Origin: Polaromonas glacialis
GTDB taxonomy: Bacteria; Pseudomonadota; Gammaproteobacteria; Burkholderiales; Burkholderiaceae_C
NCBI RefSeq assembly: GCF_000709345.1
Contig: NZ_KL448323.1
Span: forward strand, 1,919,830-1,983,829
DNA: 64,000 nucleotides
Direction of reading: 5' to 3'
The notes under the pieces are model-generated. The model was given only the letters and a program-made list of their open reading frames with translations. It was not told where the DNA came from and made no database searches. The first letter of the stretch is position 1; each line of letters begins with the position of its first letter. This document shows, in pieces, positions 22,890-30,555 of the stretch. Made by a program: the position numbers and the translations under genes.

Positions 22890-23194
22890 AAAAATTCTCC
22901 AGGGCGATGTTCAGCGGTTCGCCAGCGTCCGCAGGGGGTTCTGATTGTGTACAGCGTTCGCCGTCATTTTGCCGGGGCGCGAGGCAGGGGCGCCAAACAG
23001 CCATTCGCGCGCCCAACACCTGGGCAGGAAGCGCCGGACCCGGCCGGTCAATAGCCTGCTCCATAAATTGACCCTGTTTTCATCCCGGCTGATTGCAGGA
23101 CAGCGCCTTATCTTGTCGTTCGGCCGGGGCCTACAGTCTCTGGGCCGGGGCTGCGGCACAGTAGACGCTTTACAAGGATACAAGGAGACTGACC
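22890..23194. other. intergenic region
   Basis: A 305-bp gap between divergent genes. Short frames on both strands show no family character. It must hold the promoters of both neighbours, but no convincing -35/-10 pair or operator stands out. A ribosome binding site AAGGAG precedes the GTG at 23195. Confidence 0.4.
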
Positions 23195-23794
23195 GTGAAA
23201 AAATGGAAACTGGTCCTCAGCCAGGGCCTGCTTGCAGGCAGTCTTGCCAGCCTGATGTCCACGGCGGTGCTGGCGCTTGCCGGCCGCCGCGAGTCTGGCA
23301 GCGCGGCGGCTCCCCTGAATGCGGTCAGCCACTGGTACTGGGGCGATGAAGCATTTCGCCAGCAGGAAGCCGACCTGGCCCACACGGCGGCGGGCTACCT
23401 GACGCACCATGTCGCGGCCACGTTCTGGGCCACGCTGTATGCGGCCCTTGCCAGCGACCGGCCGGCCTTGCGCACCACGCCCGGCGTCGCACTCGGCGCG
23501 GCGGCCACCAGCGCCACCGCCTGCCTGGTCGATTTCAAGCTAACGCCGCACCGTTTCACGCCCGGCTACGAGCATCGCCTGTCCAATGGAGCGCTGCTGG
23601 CGGTGCATGCCGCGCTCGCCATCGGCCTGGCCGCCGGCGCCCTGGCCCTGCGCGACCAGTACCGGGACGATGAACGACTGGAAGACGAAGAGCCCGAACA
23701 GCCCGCGCCACGCATTGTTCGCCATGTAAGGGCCGGCCGTGCCCGGTATGCCGAAGCCGACGGCAGGAGCAGCTTCCTGGAAAACACCCGTTGA
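23195..23794 (+). CDS. hypothetical membrane protein
   Basis: A 199-residue protein of no family known to me, starting at GTG with AAGGAG seven bases upstream. Four hydrophobic segments are visible: about residues 5-28, 68-88, 96-112 and 130-150. The loop after the first holds SHWYWGDEAF. The C-terminal 45 residues are hydrophilic, first acidic (DDERLEDEEPEQ) then basic. It ends convergently with maoC, separated by a copy of the two-hairpin element. Confidence 0.6.
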   Translation: MKKWKLVLSQGLLAGSLASLMSTAVLALAGRRESGSAAAPLNAVSHWYWGDEAFRQQEADLAHTAAGYLTHHVAATFWATLYAALASDRPALRTTPGVALGAAATSATACLVDFKLTPHRFTPGYEHRLSNGALLAVHAALAIGLAAGALALRDQYRDDERLEDEEPEQPAPRIVRHVRAGRARYAEADGRSSFLENTR

Positions 23795-23839
23795 AACCCT
23801 GCCATGCCTGGAATTCTGCGCAGCCGAAAGCATCACTTT

Positions 23840-23896
23840 GCTATTTTTTAAATAGCAAACTTCGCTTTCCGGCATTGCGCACAAGGCCATTTTTGT
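23840..23896 (+). repeat. two-hairpin element, copy 5
   Basis: GCTATTTTTTAAATAGC (23840-23856), then a degenerate middle and ATTGCGCACAAGGCCATTTTTG. Between the convergent hypothetical membrane gene and maoC. Confidence 0.72.
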
Positions 23897-23974
23897 CTGA
23901 AATTTCATCCCTTGGCGGCTCAAGCGCCGCCCGCAAGGACGGAACCGCCAGCGCCATCAACCTGCCCGGTGGCG

Positions 23975-24451
23975 TCATTGCGGCCTGCGCGGCACCACCA
24001 GCTTGTAAACCGACTGCTGCAGCACATCGCCGTGCTGGTTGCGCGTTTCGCTGCGCACCACCACCATGCCGCGCTCGGGCCGCGAACGCGAGGGCGTGAT
24101 GCTGAGCACTTCGCTCTCGACCCGCAGCACATCGCCGGGCCGGGTCGGTTGGGGCCAGCTGATCTCGCCGCCGGCGCCAATGATGCCGCCCGCCAGCGGC
24201 AGGCCGCCGCCGACCAGCAGGCGCATGGTGAGGGCCGCCGTGTGCCAGCCGCTGGCGGCCAGCCCGCCGAACAGGGAGTCCTTGGCCGCCTCGTGGTCCA
24301 GGTGGAAAGGCTGCGGGTCGAACTGCAGGGCAAAGGCCTTGATCTGCGCCTCGTCGAGCAGATAGTCTGCGCTGGCGAAACGGTCGCCGGCCTGCAGGTC
24401 ATCGAGGTAGCGCATGGTTGCTGAACTGCTTTCGGAAATCGTGGCGTTCAT
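23975..24451 (-). CDS. MaoC family dehydratase
   Basis: A 158-residue hotdog-fold protein. MRYLDDLQAGDRFAS is the common MaoC start, and FDPQPFHLDHEAAKDSLFGGLAASGWH carries the hydratase catalytic Asp/His pattern (D..P.H.D). PTRPGDVLRVESEV follows. It probably hydrates an enoyl-CoA. It is last in the minus-strand series marR, MFS, MATE, maoC, 27 bp after the MATE stop. The ATG at 24451 fits the RBS; an internal Met13 is also possible. Confidence 0.88.
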   Translation of the reverse strand: MNATISESSSATMRYLDDLQAGDRFASADYLLDEAQIKAFALQFDPQPFHLDHEAAKDSLFGGLAASGWHTAALTMRLLVGGGLPLAGGIIGAGGEISWPQPTRPGDVLRVESEVLSITPSRSRPERGMVVVRSETRNQHGDVLQQSVYKLVVPRRPQ

Positions 24452-24478
24452 GGTGAGGTGCTTTCGGTGGGTGTGGGC

Positions 24479-25900
24479 TTAGCCCGGTTTGAGAGTCTTG
24501 ACGTGTTCCAGGCGGCGCAGCAGCGTGGCGGTCGCGCAAGGCCAGCCGACACGTCCAAACCAGGCGCCGCCGGCAATCGCCGCCGCGATCACGACGCCAT
24601 ACACCACCAGCGCCGCAGCCTGCGCGATGAAGACGCCGGCCAGGCCGCCGCCCCAGCGAATCGCCAGCCAGCCACCGACAGCGGCCACCGCCAGCCGCGC
24701 GACATTGCCGGCCACCGGCCAGAGCAGCCGGCCGGCCCCCTGCGAGGCGAAATACAGCACCAGCGCGACGCCGAAGAAACCATAGAACGGCGCCACCGTG
24801 CGCAAATAAAGTGTTCCGGCTTCCAGCATCGCCGGGTCGCTGCCGAACAGCGACAGCCATGCCCGGGGAAAAATCGCCGCCGCCAGGCCAATCGCCCCGG
24901 TCAGCGTGAACGCCATGGCCGCGCCTATCCAGGTGGCGCGCAGCGCGCGTTCATGCTGGCCGGCGCCCATGCAGGTGCCGACCATCGCCACCAGCGGCGC
25001 GCCCAGGCCGAACACCAGCGGCACCAAGAGGTATTCCAGCCGCGACGCCGTGCCGTAGCCGGCAATCGCCGCCGGCCCGAAGCCGCCCGCCAGCGACGTG
25101 GCCACGCCGATCGACAGGTTGGTCGCCACGGTGGAGATCGAGCCGATCAGCCCAATGCGCAAAATGTCGCGAAACAGCGGCCAGCGCAGCCCGGACAACG
25201 CCAGCGACGGCTTGAGCAAGCTTCGGCTGGAGCACAGGTAAACCGCCAGCGCCAGGGTGCCGAGCGCGTAGTACAGCAGCAGCGCGATGGCCCCGCCCGC
25301 GATGCCGAGCGCCGGCACAAAGCCCCAGCCGAAGATCAACAGCGGCGACAGCGGCACCAGCGCCACCACGCCCACGACGGTCACGTTGGCCGGCACCGTC
25401 ATGTTGCCGGTGCCGCGTATCACCGCCGCCAGCGAATTGAACAGCCACACTAGCACCGCGCCGCCAAAGACCCAGTGCGAATAGTTCAGGGCCGCCTCCA
25501 GCGACGCGCCGCTGCCGCCCATCAGCGCATACAGCCAGCGCCCGCCGAGCAGCAGCGCCAGCGAAAACGCCAGGCCAAAGCCGAGCGCAATCACCAGCGC
25601 GTGCAGCACCAGCGCATTGGCGTCGTCGCGCCGCCCGGCCCCCAGCGCGCGCGCAATCGACGACGCGATGCCACCGCCCATCGCCCCGGCCGAGGTCATC
25701 TGCATCAGCATAACGACCGGAAACACCAGCGCCATGCCCGCCAGCGCGTCAAGGCCGAGCTTGCCGACGAAATAGGTTTCGATCAGTCCGACGGCGGCCT
25801 GCGCCACCATCACCACCACATTGGGGATGGCCAGGCGCAGCAGCGTGCGGCCAATCGGCGCCTCCAGCAGCAGGCGCGTTCTCGGGTCAACGGTGGTCAT
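24479..25900 (-). CDS. MATE family efflux transporter
   Basis: A 473-residue inner-membrane protein with about twelve helices, of the multidrug and toxin extrusion family, normally driven by Na+ or H+. The N-terminal half shows PIGRTLLRLAIPNVVVMVAQ and GLIETYFVGKLG, and ALNYSHWVFGGAVLVWLFNSLAAVIRGTGN is the conserved middle block. It starts 14 bp after the MFS gene stop, so the two are probably co-translated. Confidence 0.9.
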   Translation of the reverse strand: MTTVDPRTRLLLEAPIGRTLLRLAIPNVVVMVAQAAVGLIETYFVGKLGLDALAGMALVFPVVMLMQMTSAGAMGGGIASSIARALGAGRRDDANALVLHALVIALGFGLAFSLALLLGGRWLYALMGGSGASLEAALNYSHWVFGGAVLVWLFNSLAAVIRGTGNMTVPANVTVVGVVALVPLSPLLIFGWGFVPALGIAGGAIALLLYYALGTLALAVYLCSSRSLLKPSLALSGLRWPLFRDILRIGLIGSISTVATNLSIGVATSLAGGFGPAAIAGYGTASRLEYLLVPLVFGLGAPLVAMVGTCMGAGQHERALRATWIGAAMAFTLTGAIGLAAAIFPRAWLSLFGSDPAMLEAGTLYLRTVAPFYGFFGVALVLYFASQGAGRLLWPVAGNVARLAVAAVGGWLAIRWGGGLAGVFIAQAAALVVYGVVIAAAIAGGAWFGRVGWPCATATLLRRLEHVKTLKPG

Positions 25901-25914
25901 TGATTTCTCCGTGG

Positions 25915-27177
25915 TCAGGCTGCCCTGGCGGCGCCCGGCAGGCGCGACTCGGGGATCGGCAGGTTCACCAGCGCGGCGCCGGCGGCCAGCACGATGTCGA
26001 TGTACCAGACCCAGTCATAGCTGCCGGTCGCCTGGAACACGTAGCCGCCCAGGTAGGCGCCCAGAAAGCCGCCGACCTGGTGCGCCAGCATCACGACGCC
26101 GAACAGCATCGCCATGTTGACCGTGCCGAACATCTTGGCGACCAGCCCCACCGTGGGCGGCACGGTCGATAAAAAAGTCACGCCCATGACGGCGGCAAAC
26201 ACCAGCATCACCGCCGGCGTCTTGGGCGCCAGCAAAAATACCAACACCGCCAGCCCGCGCGTCGCGTACAGCAGCGCCAGCAGCGACTTCATGCGCCAGC
26301 GACCGACGGCCCAGCCCATCGCCAGGCTGCCGACAATGTTGAACAGGCCGATCATCGCCAGCGCCCAGCCACCGATGGCCGGCGGCAGTCCGCAGGCGGC
26401 GACCACGCCCGGCAGGTGCGTCGCCAGGAATGCCACGTGGAATCCGCACACCAGGAAGCCCAGGCTCAGGTAGCGATAGCCTGGCGTGGCCAGCGCCTGG
26501 CCGATCGCCTGGCGGGCGCTGAGCGGCTTGACGCCCGAAGCGGCGGCGGCCTGCGCGTTCGCGGCGTTGGAATTGCCCCGGAGCACCCACACGGCCGGCA
26601 GCGCCAGCAGCACCAGCACGCCCAGCCACTGCATGGCGCTGGCCCAGCCGACGGTAGCCGTCAGGCCGATGGCGATCGGCGCCATGGCGAACTGCCCGAA
26701 CGAGCCGCCGGCGTTGACGATGCCGGTGGCCAGCCCGCGCTTTTCGGGCGCCACCAGGCGCGTGCTGGCGGCCATCAGCACCGAAGGCCCGGCCATGCCG
26801 GCACCGCCCGCCGCCAGCACGCCAATCGCAAAGATCAGGCCGGCCGTGGTCGTCATCAGCGGCGTGATGAAGGTCCCTACGGCGACCAGCAGCAGGCCGA
26901 TGGCAATCACCCGCCCAGTGCCGATGCGGTCGGCCACCGCGCCGGCGAACGGCTGCGTCAGCCCCCACCAGAGCTGGCCAAAGGCAAACGCCAGGCTGAT
27001 GCTGCCCACGCCCAGCCCGGTCGAGGTGTTCAGCGACGACAGGAACAGGCCCATGGTCTGGCGCACGCCCATGGTCAGCGTAAAGGCGCCGCCAGCCGCC
27101 AGCAGCACCAGCCAGATGGCGATGTGCTTGTGGGCAGACGCTGCGCCGGGCGCGGGGGCTTTGGATTTACTCATCAT
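25915..27177 (-). CDS. MFS transporter
   Basis: A 420-residue major facilitator with twelve helices in two halves. Helix 1-2 shows FTLTMGVRQTMGLFLSSL and the loop 2-3 motif appears as GAVADRIGTGRVI. It resembles the oxalate/formate- or monocarboxylate-like MFS group by general pattern, but no substrate can be named. Two ATGs lie at 27177 and 27174 behind GGAG. The start overlaps the end of marR by 11 bp, which points to translational coupling and to regulation by MarR. Confidence 0.86.
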   Translation of the reverse strand: MMSKSKAPAPGAASAHKHIAIWLVLLAAGGAFTLTMGVRQTMGLFLSSLNTSTGLGVGSISLAFAFGQLWWGLTQPFAGAVADRIGTGRVIAIGLLLVAVGTFITPLMTTTAGLIFAIGVLAAGGAGMAGPSVLMAASTRLVAPEKRGLATGIVNAGGSFGQFAMAPIAIGLTATVGWASAMQWLGVLVLLALPAVWVLRGNSNAANAQAAAASGVKPLSARQAIGQALATPGYRYLSLGFLVCGFHVAFLATHLPGVVAACGLPPAIGGWALAMIGLFNIVGSLAMGWAVGRWRMKSLLALLYATRGLAVLVFLLAPKTPAVMLVFAAVMGVTFLSTVPPTVGLVAKMFGTVNMAMLFGVVMLAHQVGGFLGAYLGGYVFQATGSYDWVWYIDIVLAAGAALVNLPIPESRLPGAARAA

Positions 27178-27679
27178 CAGCTCCAGTGCCGGTGCTGGTG
27201 TCAGCGGGCAGCAACAGTTCAAGGGATTCGTTGATCAGAACGTGCAGCGCCAGCACGCGGCCGGCGCCCAGACGCTGGTTCAGGCTTTGCTGGGCAATTT
27301 TCCAATGGCTAAGGGCCTCTTCGCGCTTGGCGCGGCCGGCCGGGGTGATGGTCACGGTGCGGCTGCGCGCATCGCTGCCGGGGGCCAACTCCAGCCAGCC
27401 GGCATCGACCAGCGGCTTGAGGTTGCGCGTCAGGGTGGACGCGCTCATCTTCATGGTCTGCGCCAACTCGCCCGGCCGCAGGGGGCCGAGTTTGAGCACA
27501 TGGCTGAGCAGCGAATACTGCGTGGTCTTGAGTCCGGCGCCCGCCATCTCCACATCGTAGTGCTGGGCCACCCGGCGCATCAGCTGGCGCAGCTTGAAAT
27601 TGGTGCAGCTCAGGGTTTTTAATGAAGCCATCAGGTCGGCTTCAGGCAGGTCTTGAACAGGCGTTGGCTTATCGTGCAT
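27167..27679 (-). CDS. MarR family transcriptional regulator
   Basis: A 170-residue winged-helix regulator. LKLGPLRPGELAQTMKMSASTLTRNLKPLVDAGWLEL is the helix-turn-helix with recognition helix, and RSRTVTITPAGRAK forms the wing. These proteins usually bind a palindrome as a dimer and release it on binding a phenolic or other small ligand. It heads the run marR-MFS-MATE-maoC and is divergent from a thioesterase gene. The palindrome at 27702-27713 is its likely site. Confidence 0.92.
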   Translation of the reverse strand: MHDKPTPVQDLPEADLMASLKTLSCTNFKLRQLMRRVAQHYDVEMAGAGLKTTQYSLLSHVLKLGPLRPGELAQTMKMSASTLTRNLKPLVDAGWLELAPGSDARSRTVTITPAGRAKREEALSHWKIAQQSLNQRLGAGRVLALHVLINESLELLLPADTSTGTGADDE

Positions 27680-27681
27680 AA

Positions 27682-27719
27682 TTTAATTGTAGCTGCAACT
27701 GTTGCATATGCAAATTAAA
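27682..27719. promoter_or_regulatory. probable MarR operator between marR and the thioesterase gene
   Basis: A perfect 12-bp palindrome TTGCATATGCAA (27702-27713) sits in a 53-bp divergent intergenic region. A wider inverted repeat, TTTAATT (27682-27688) and AATTAAA (27713-27719), encloses it. MarR operators typically have TTGC...GCAA half-sites. Confidence 0.65.
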
Positions 27720-27732
27720 CCGGAGGAACAAC

Positions 27733-28281
27733 ATGACCCGCAAGAAGGACACATTGACCGAGTGGATGGAAGAAAGCGCGGCGGTGCGCGTCAAGCTGCT
27801 GGCCGGCGGCGGCAAGCCTGGTTTGGCGCTGCCCGAGTGCATCGCGGGCAAGAGCGGCATGGAAATCATGCAGGCGATGCTGGCGGGCGAACTGCCCTAC
27901 TCGCACATTGCCGAAACGCTGGATTTCGCGCTGATCGCGGTCGAACCCGGCAAGGCGACGTTCCAGGGTACGCCGCAGCTCAAGCACTACAACCCGCTGG
28001 GCACGGTGCATGGCGGCTGGTTTGCCACGCTGCTCGATTCGGCGGTCGGCTGCGCGGTTCACACCCTGATGCCGGCGGGCCGAGGCTACACCACGGCCGA
28101 GCTGGGCATCAACATCGTTCGGGCTGCGTCGCATGACACCGGACCATTGCGCGCCATCGGCACGGTGATCCACTGCGGCAAGCAGCTGGCCACGGCCGAG
28201 GGCCGCATCGTCGGCCCGGACGGCAAGCTGTATGCGCATGCGACGACTACCTGCCTGGTGTTTGACTTGCCGGCGCGGTAG
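27733..28281 (+). CDS. PaaI family thioesterase
   Basis: A 182-residue hotdog-fold acyl-CoA thioesterase. The conserved block HYNPLGTVHGGWFATLLDSAVG (about 79-100) holds the HGG motif and the catalytic Asp, and TTAELGINIVRAAS follows. The N-terminal 45 residues with LPECIAGKSGMEIMQAML are longer than in PaaI itself. An excellent ribosome binding site (GGAGGAACAAC) precedes the ATG. It is divergent from marR across a short operator region, so joint control is likely. Confidence 0.9.
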   Translation: MTRKKDTLTEWMEESAAVRVKLLAGGGKPGLALPECIAGKSGMEIMQAMLAGELPYSHIAETLDFALIAVEPGKATFQGTPQLKHYNPLGTVHGGWFATLLDSAVGCAVHTLMPAGRGYTTAELGINIVRAASHDTGPLRAIGTVIHCGKQLATAEGRIVGPDGKLYAHATTTCLVFDLPAR

Positions 28282-28338
28282 CAGCGCGAAATCACCCTGC
28301 CCGTGCGCCACGGCCCTCAAGGCGCCCGACAGATTTTT

Positions 28339-28394
28339 GCTACTGAATCAATAGCTTCTTGCGCATACTGGACGTGCGACAGAGGCCTTTTTGA
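28339..28394 (+). repeat. two-hairpin element, copy 6
   Basis: GCTACTGAATCAATAGC then TTCTTGCGCA, a short spacer, and GTGCGACAGAGGCCTTTTTG. Downstream of the thioesterase gene, whose stop lies 57 bp upstream. Confidence 0.72.
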
Positions 28395-28557
28395 AGCCAA
28401 AAAGTGTAACTGCTAATGCTTCCGGTTTGATCGCTGCGTTTTCTGTTTTCTGTTGTTTGGCTTTTGGTTGCTTCTTTTGTGGTCTAAGGTTTGGAGCGCC
28501 TGCCCGGCGGGGGGTAACTTTCTTTTCTGGCAAAAAAGAAAGCCCACCAAAGAAAGT

Positions 28558-29610
28558 GGCTCTGTCACTGTTAGATGTGGAATTTTTTTTCCAGAGGCGT
28601 AGAGTTCATAGCGAACCGTGAAGGAGGTTAGCCATGAACGCCGAGACTTTCAATGCGTTGATGAACCAACAGGTGCCCCGGCTCACGCTGCGCCAGCGTG
28701 AACTGCTCAAAAAGCGTCTGGATGAACTCGATGAGCAGCAAAAAGGGCTGGCCGTCATTGAGTCGTCCAGCGCGACTGAGCCGCGCTGCTGCCCACACTG
28801 CCAAGGCAGCGAGCTTTACCGGCATGGCCACGTCAGTGGGTTGCAGCGCTACCGCTGCCGGACATGCCACCGCACGTTCAATGCCCTGACGGGCACCGCG
28901 CTGGCGCGGCTGCGCAAGAAGGGCAAGTGGTTCGGTTTTAGTCAAGCCCTGGCCGCGTCCCTCACCCTTCGCCGGGCCGCTACTGCCCTGCAGGTTCACC
29001 GAAACACGGCGCTGCGCTGGCGCCATCGCTTTCTCAGCGGCCTCAAGGCAGACCGCGCGACAACGCTGCAAGGTATTACCGAGGCCGACGAGACCTATAT
29101 CCTGGAGTCGCGCAAGGGCTGTCGCAAGCTGGACCGCCCGCCTCGCCGTCGCGGCAGCAAGGCGAGAAAAGCGGGCCTGTCCGGTGAACTGGTCTGCGTT
29201 TTGGTGGCTCGGGACCGTGCCGGACAGACGCTGGACTGGGTGATGGGACGCGGGCAGATGACAAAAGCCGCACTGGCCGGCGCACTGCAGCCCGTGCTGG
29301 CCAAGGATGCGCTGCTGGTGAGCGATGGCAACCGGACCTACTGCGGCTTTGCGCACGACGCGCACCTGGCGCACGAGGCGGTCAATCTGAACGCAGGCGT
29401 GCGCGTCAACGGCGCCATCCATGTCCAGAATGTCAACGCCTATCACGGCCGTCTCAAACAGTGGCTGCACCGCTTTCACGGCGTTGCCACGGGCTATCTG
29501 GACAACTACCTGGGCTGGTTTCGCGCCCTGGACAGCCACCATGGCGACTCTGGGCAAGCTGTCTTGGCGATGGCCTTGGGAAAATTTCCACATTTAACAG
29601 TGACATAGCC
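28558..29610 (+). mobile_element. complete IS1595-family insertion sequence
   Basis: The ends are imperfect inverted repeats of about 25 bp. The left end reads GGCTCTGTCACTGTTAGATG and the right end, on the opposite strand, GGCTATGTCACTGTTAAATG. The element is 1053 bp and is flanked by an 8-bp duplication, AAGAAAGT at 28550-28557 and 29611-29618. An 8-bp duplication and a single transposase gene fit IS1595. The insertion lies in an AAAGAAAG-rich sequence that looks itself like a dispersed repeat. Intact ends and gene suggest recent or still possible activity. Confidence 0.93.
28634..29608 (+). CDS. IS1595 family transposase
   Basis: A 324-residue DDE-type transposase. An N-terminal zinc ribbon has CCPHC at about 54-58 and CRTCHRTF at about 77-84. 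The catalytic core shows EADETYI, LLVSDGNRTY and VQNVNAYHGRLKQWLHRFHG, then YLDNYLGWFRALD near the end, a signature of this family (ISXO2-like domain). GAAGGAGG precedes the ATG. The stop codon lies within the right inverted repeat. The reading frame is full length with no damage. Confidence 0.93.
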   Translation: MNAETFNALMNQQVPRLTLRQRELLKKRLDELDEQQKGLAVIESSSATEPRCCPHCQGSELYRHGHVSGLQRYRCRTCHRTFNALTGTALARLRKKGKWFGFSQALAASLTLRRAATALQVHRNTALRWRHRFLSGLKADRATTLQGITEADETYILESRKGCRKLDRPPRRRGSKARKAGLSGELVCVLVARDRAGQTLDWVMGRGQMTKAALAGALQPVLAKDALLVSDGNRTYCGFAHDAHLAHEAVNLNAGVRVNGAIHVQNVNAYHGRLKQWLHRFHGVATGYLDNYLGWFRALDSHHGDSGQAVLAMALGKFPHLTVT

Positions 29611-29843
29611 AAGAAAGTTGCCTTGGGAGCGGGAGCGGGTTGAAGCTGAACGCTCCGACGGGCCATCGCTTCGCTGGGCCCTGGGCACCTGGATCTGAGG
29701 GCTGGTGGCGTTGTCAAAGGCTGGCCGGTTCTACCCTTCGTTCACCAACAGCTTCACGCTCTGCCTGATCGGCTCCTTTGCGCCTCAAGCACTGCTGTCG
29801 GTTGCTTGCCCTTTCTCTTTCTTGGTCAAGGCAGGCGAAACCA

Positions 29844-30551
29844 TCAATGCGCCACCCGGAACCGCGTGCCTTGATAACTGAACACCGAACTCCTGGCCTG
29901 GATTTGTTCCAGTGTCACCCCGGGCGCGGCCAGGCTGCCTTGCGGAAGAACCTGGTTGTTCACCAGCAGCAGCCGCTTGTCCGGGTTGCTTGAGTACACC
30001 GAGCCGGTGATGACCAGCGGCGGAATCTGGCGGCGCATGTCTTCGGGCAGATCGCCAAGCAGCCGCACGGCGGGCGGCGCGGCCTGGCTTGCCGCCGAGT
30101 TGGCGACAGGCTCTGTTTTGGGCCTGGGCGGCGCTTGCACGGCAGCGGCGGATGCCGCAGGCGCCGGCCTGGGCACAGGCGTGGGCGTGGCGCGAACCAC
30201 GGCAGGCGGCGAAGAGGCGACGACCCGTGGCGCCGTCACCGGAGGCGGCGATGCCGACAGTGGCATTGTTGGCGGCGGCACGGGCTGCGCCAGCGGCGGA
30301 GGCGTTGGGATGGCTTGCACGGCGGGTTCCACCGCCGCCAGCCGCTCGGTGCCGGAAGGTGTTTGCCAAAGCCACAAACCGGCAGCCATGCCGCCAAGCG
30401 CCAAGGCTGCTGCTGCCAGCCAGATGTAATTTCGTCCGCTGCGGTCTGCTTTGGCGGCTGGCAACGTCGCATGGCGCGACTGCAGGCCGGGCACGGCGCC
30501 GCGCTCGCGTTCGGCATCGGCCCGCTTGAGGGCGTCGAGGATGTAGGACAT
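29844..30551 (-). CDS. gspB: general secretion pathway protein GspB
   Basis: A 235-residue inner-membrane protein. The start MSYILDALKRADAERERG is diagnostic of GspB/ExeB. A membrane helix spans about 45-62, followed by a 90-residue Pro/Ala-rich periplasmic linker and the C-terminal GspB domain (LPEDMRRQIPPLVITGSVYS). With GspA it helps place the type II secretion secretin through the cell wall. It starts 4 bp after the gspA stop. No other type II secretion gene lies in the window. Confidence 0.92.
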   Translation of the reverse strand: MSYILDALKRADAERERGAVPGLQSRHATLPAAKADRSGRNYIWLAAAALALGGMAAGLWLWQTPSGTERLAAVEPAVQAIPTPPPLAQPVPPPTMPLSASPPPVTAPRVVASSPPAVVRATPTPVPRPAPAASAAAVQAPPRPKTEPVANSAASQAAPPAVRLLGDLPEDMRRQIPPLVITGSVYSSNPDKRLLLVNNQVLPQGSLAAPGVTLEQIQARSSVFSYQGTRFRVAH

Positions 30552-30555
30552 AGGC

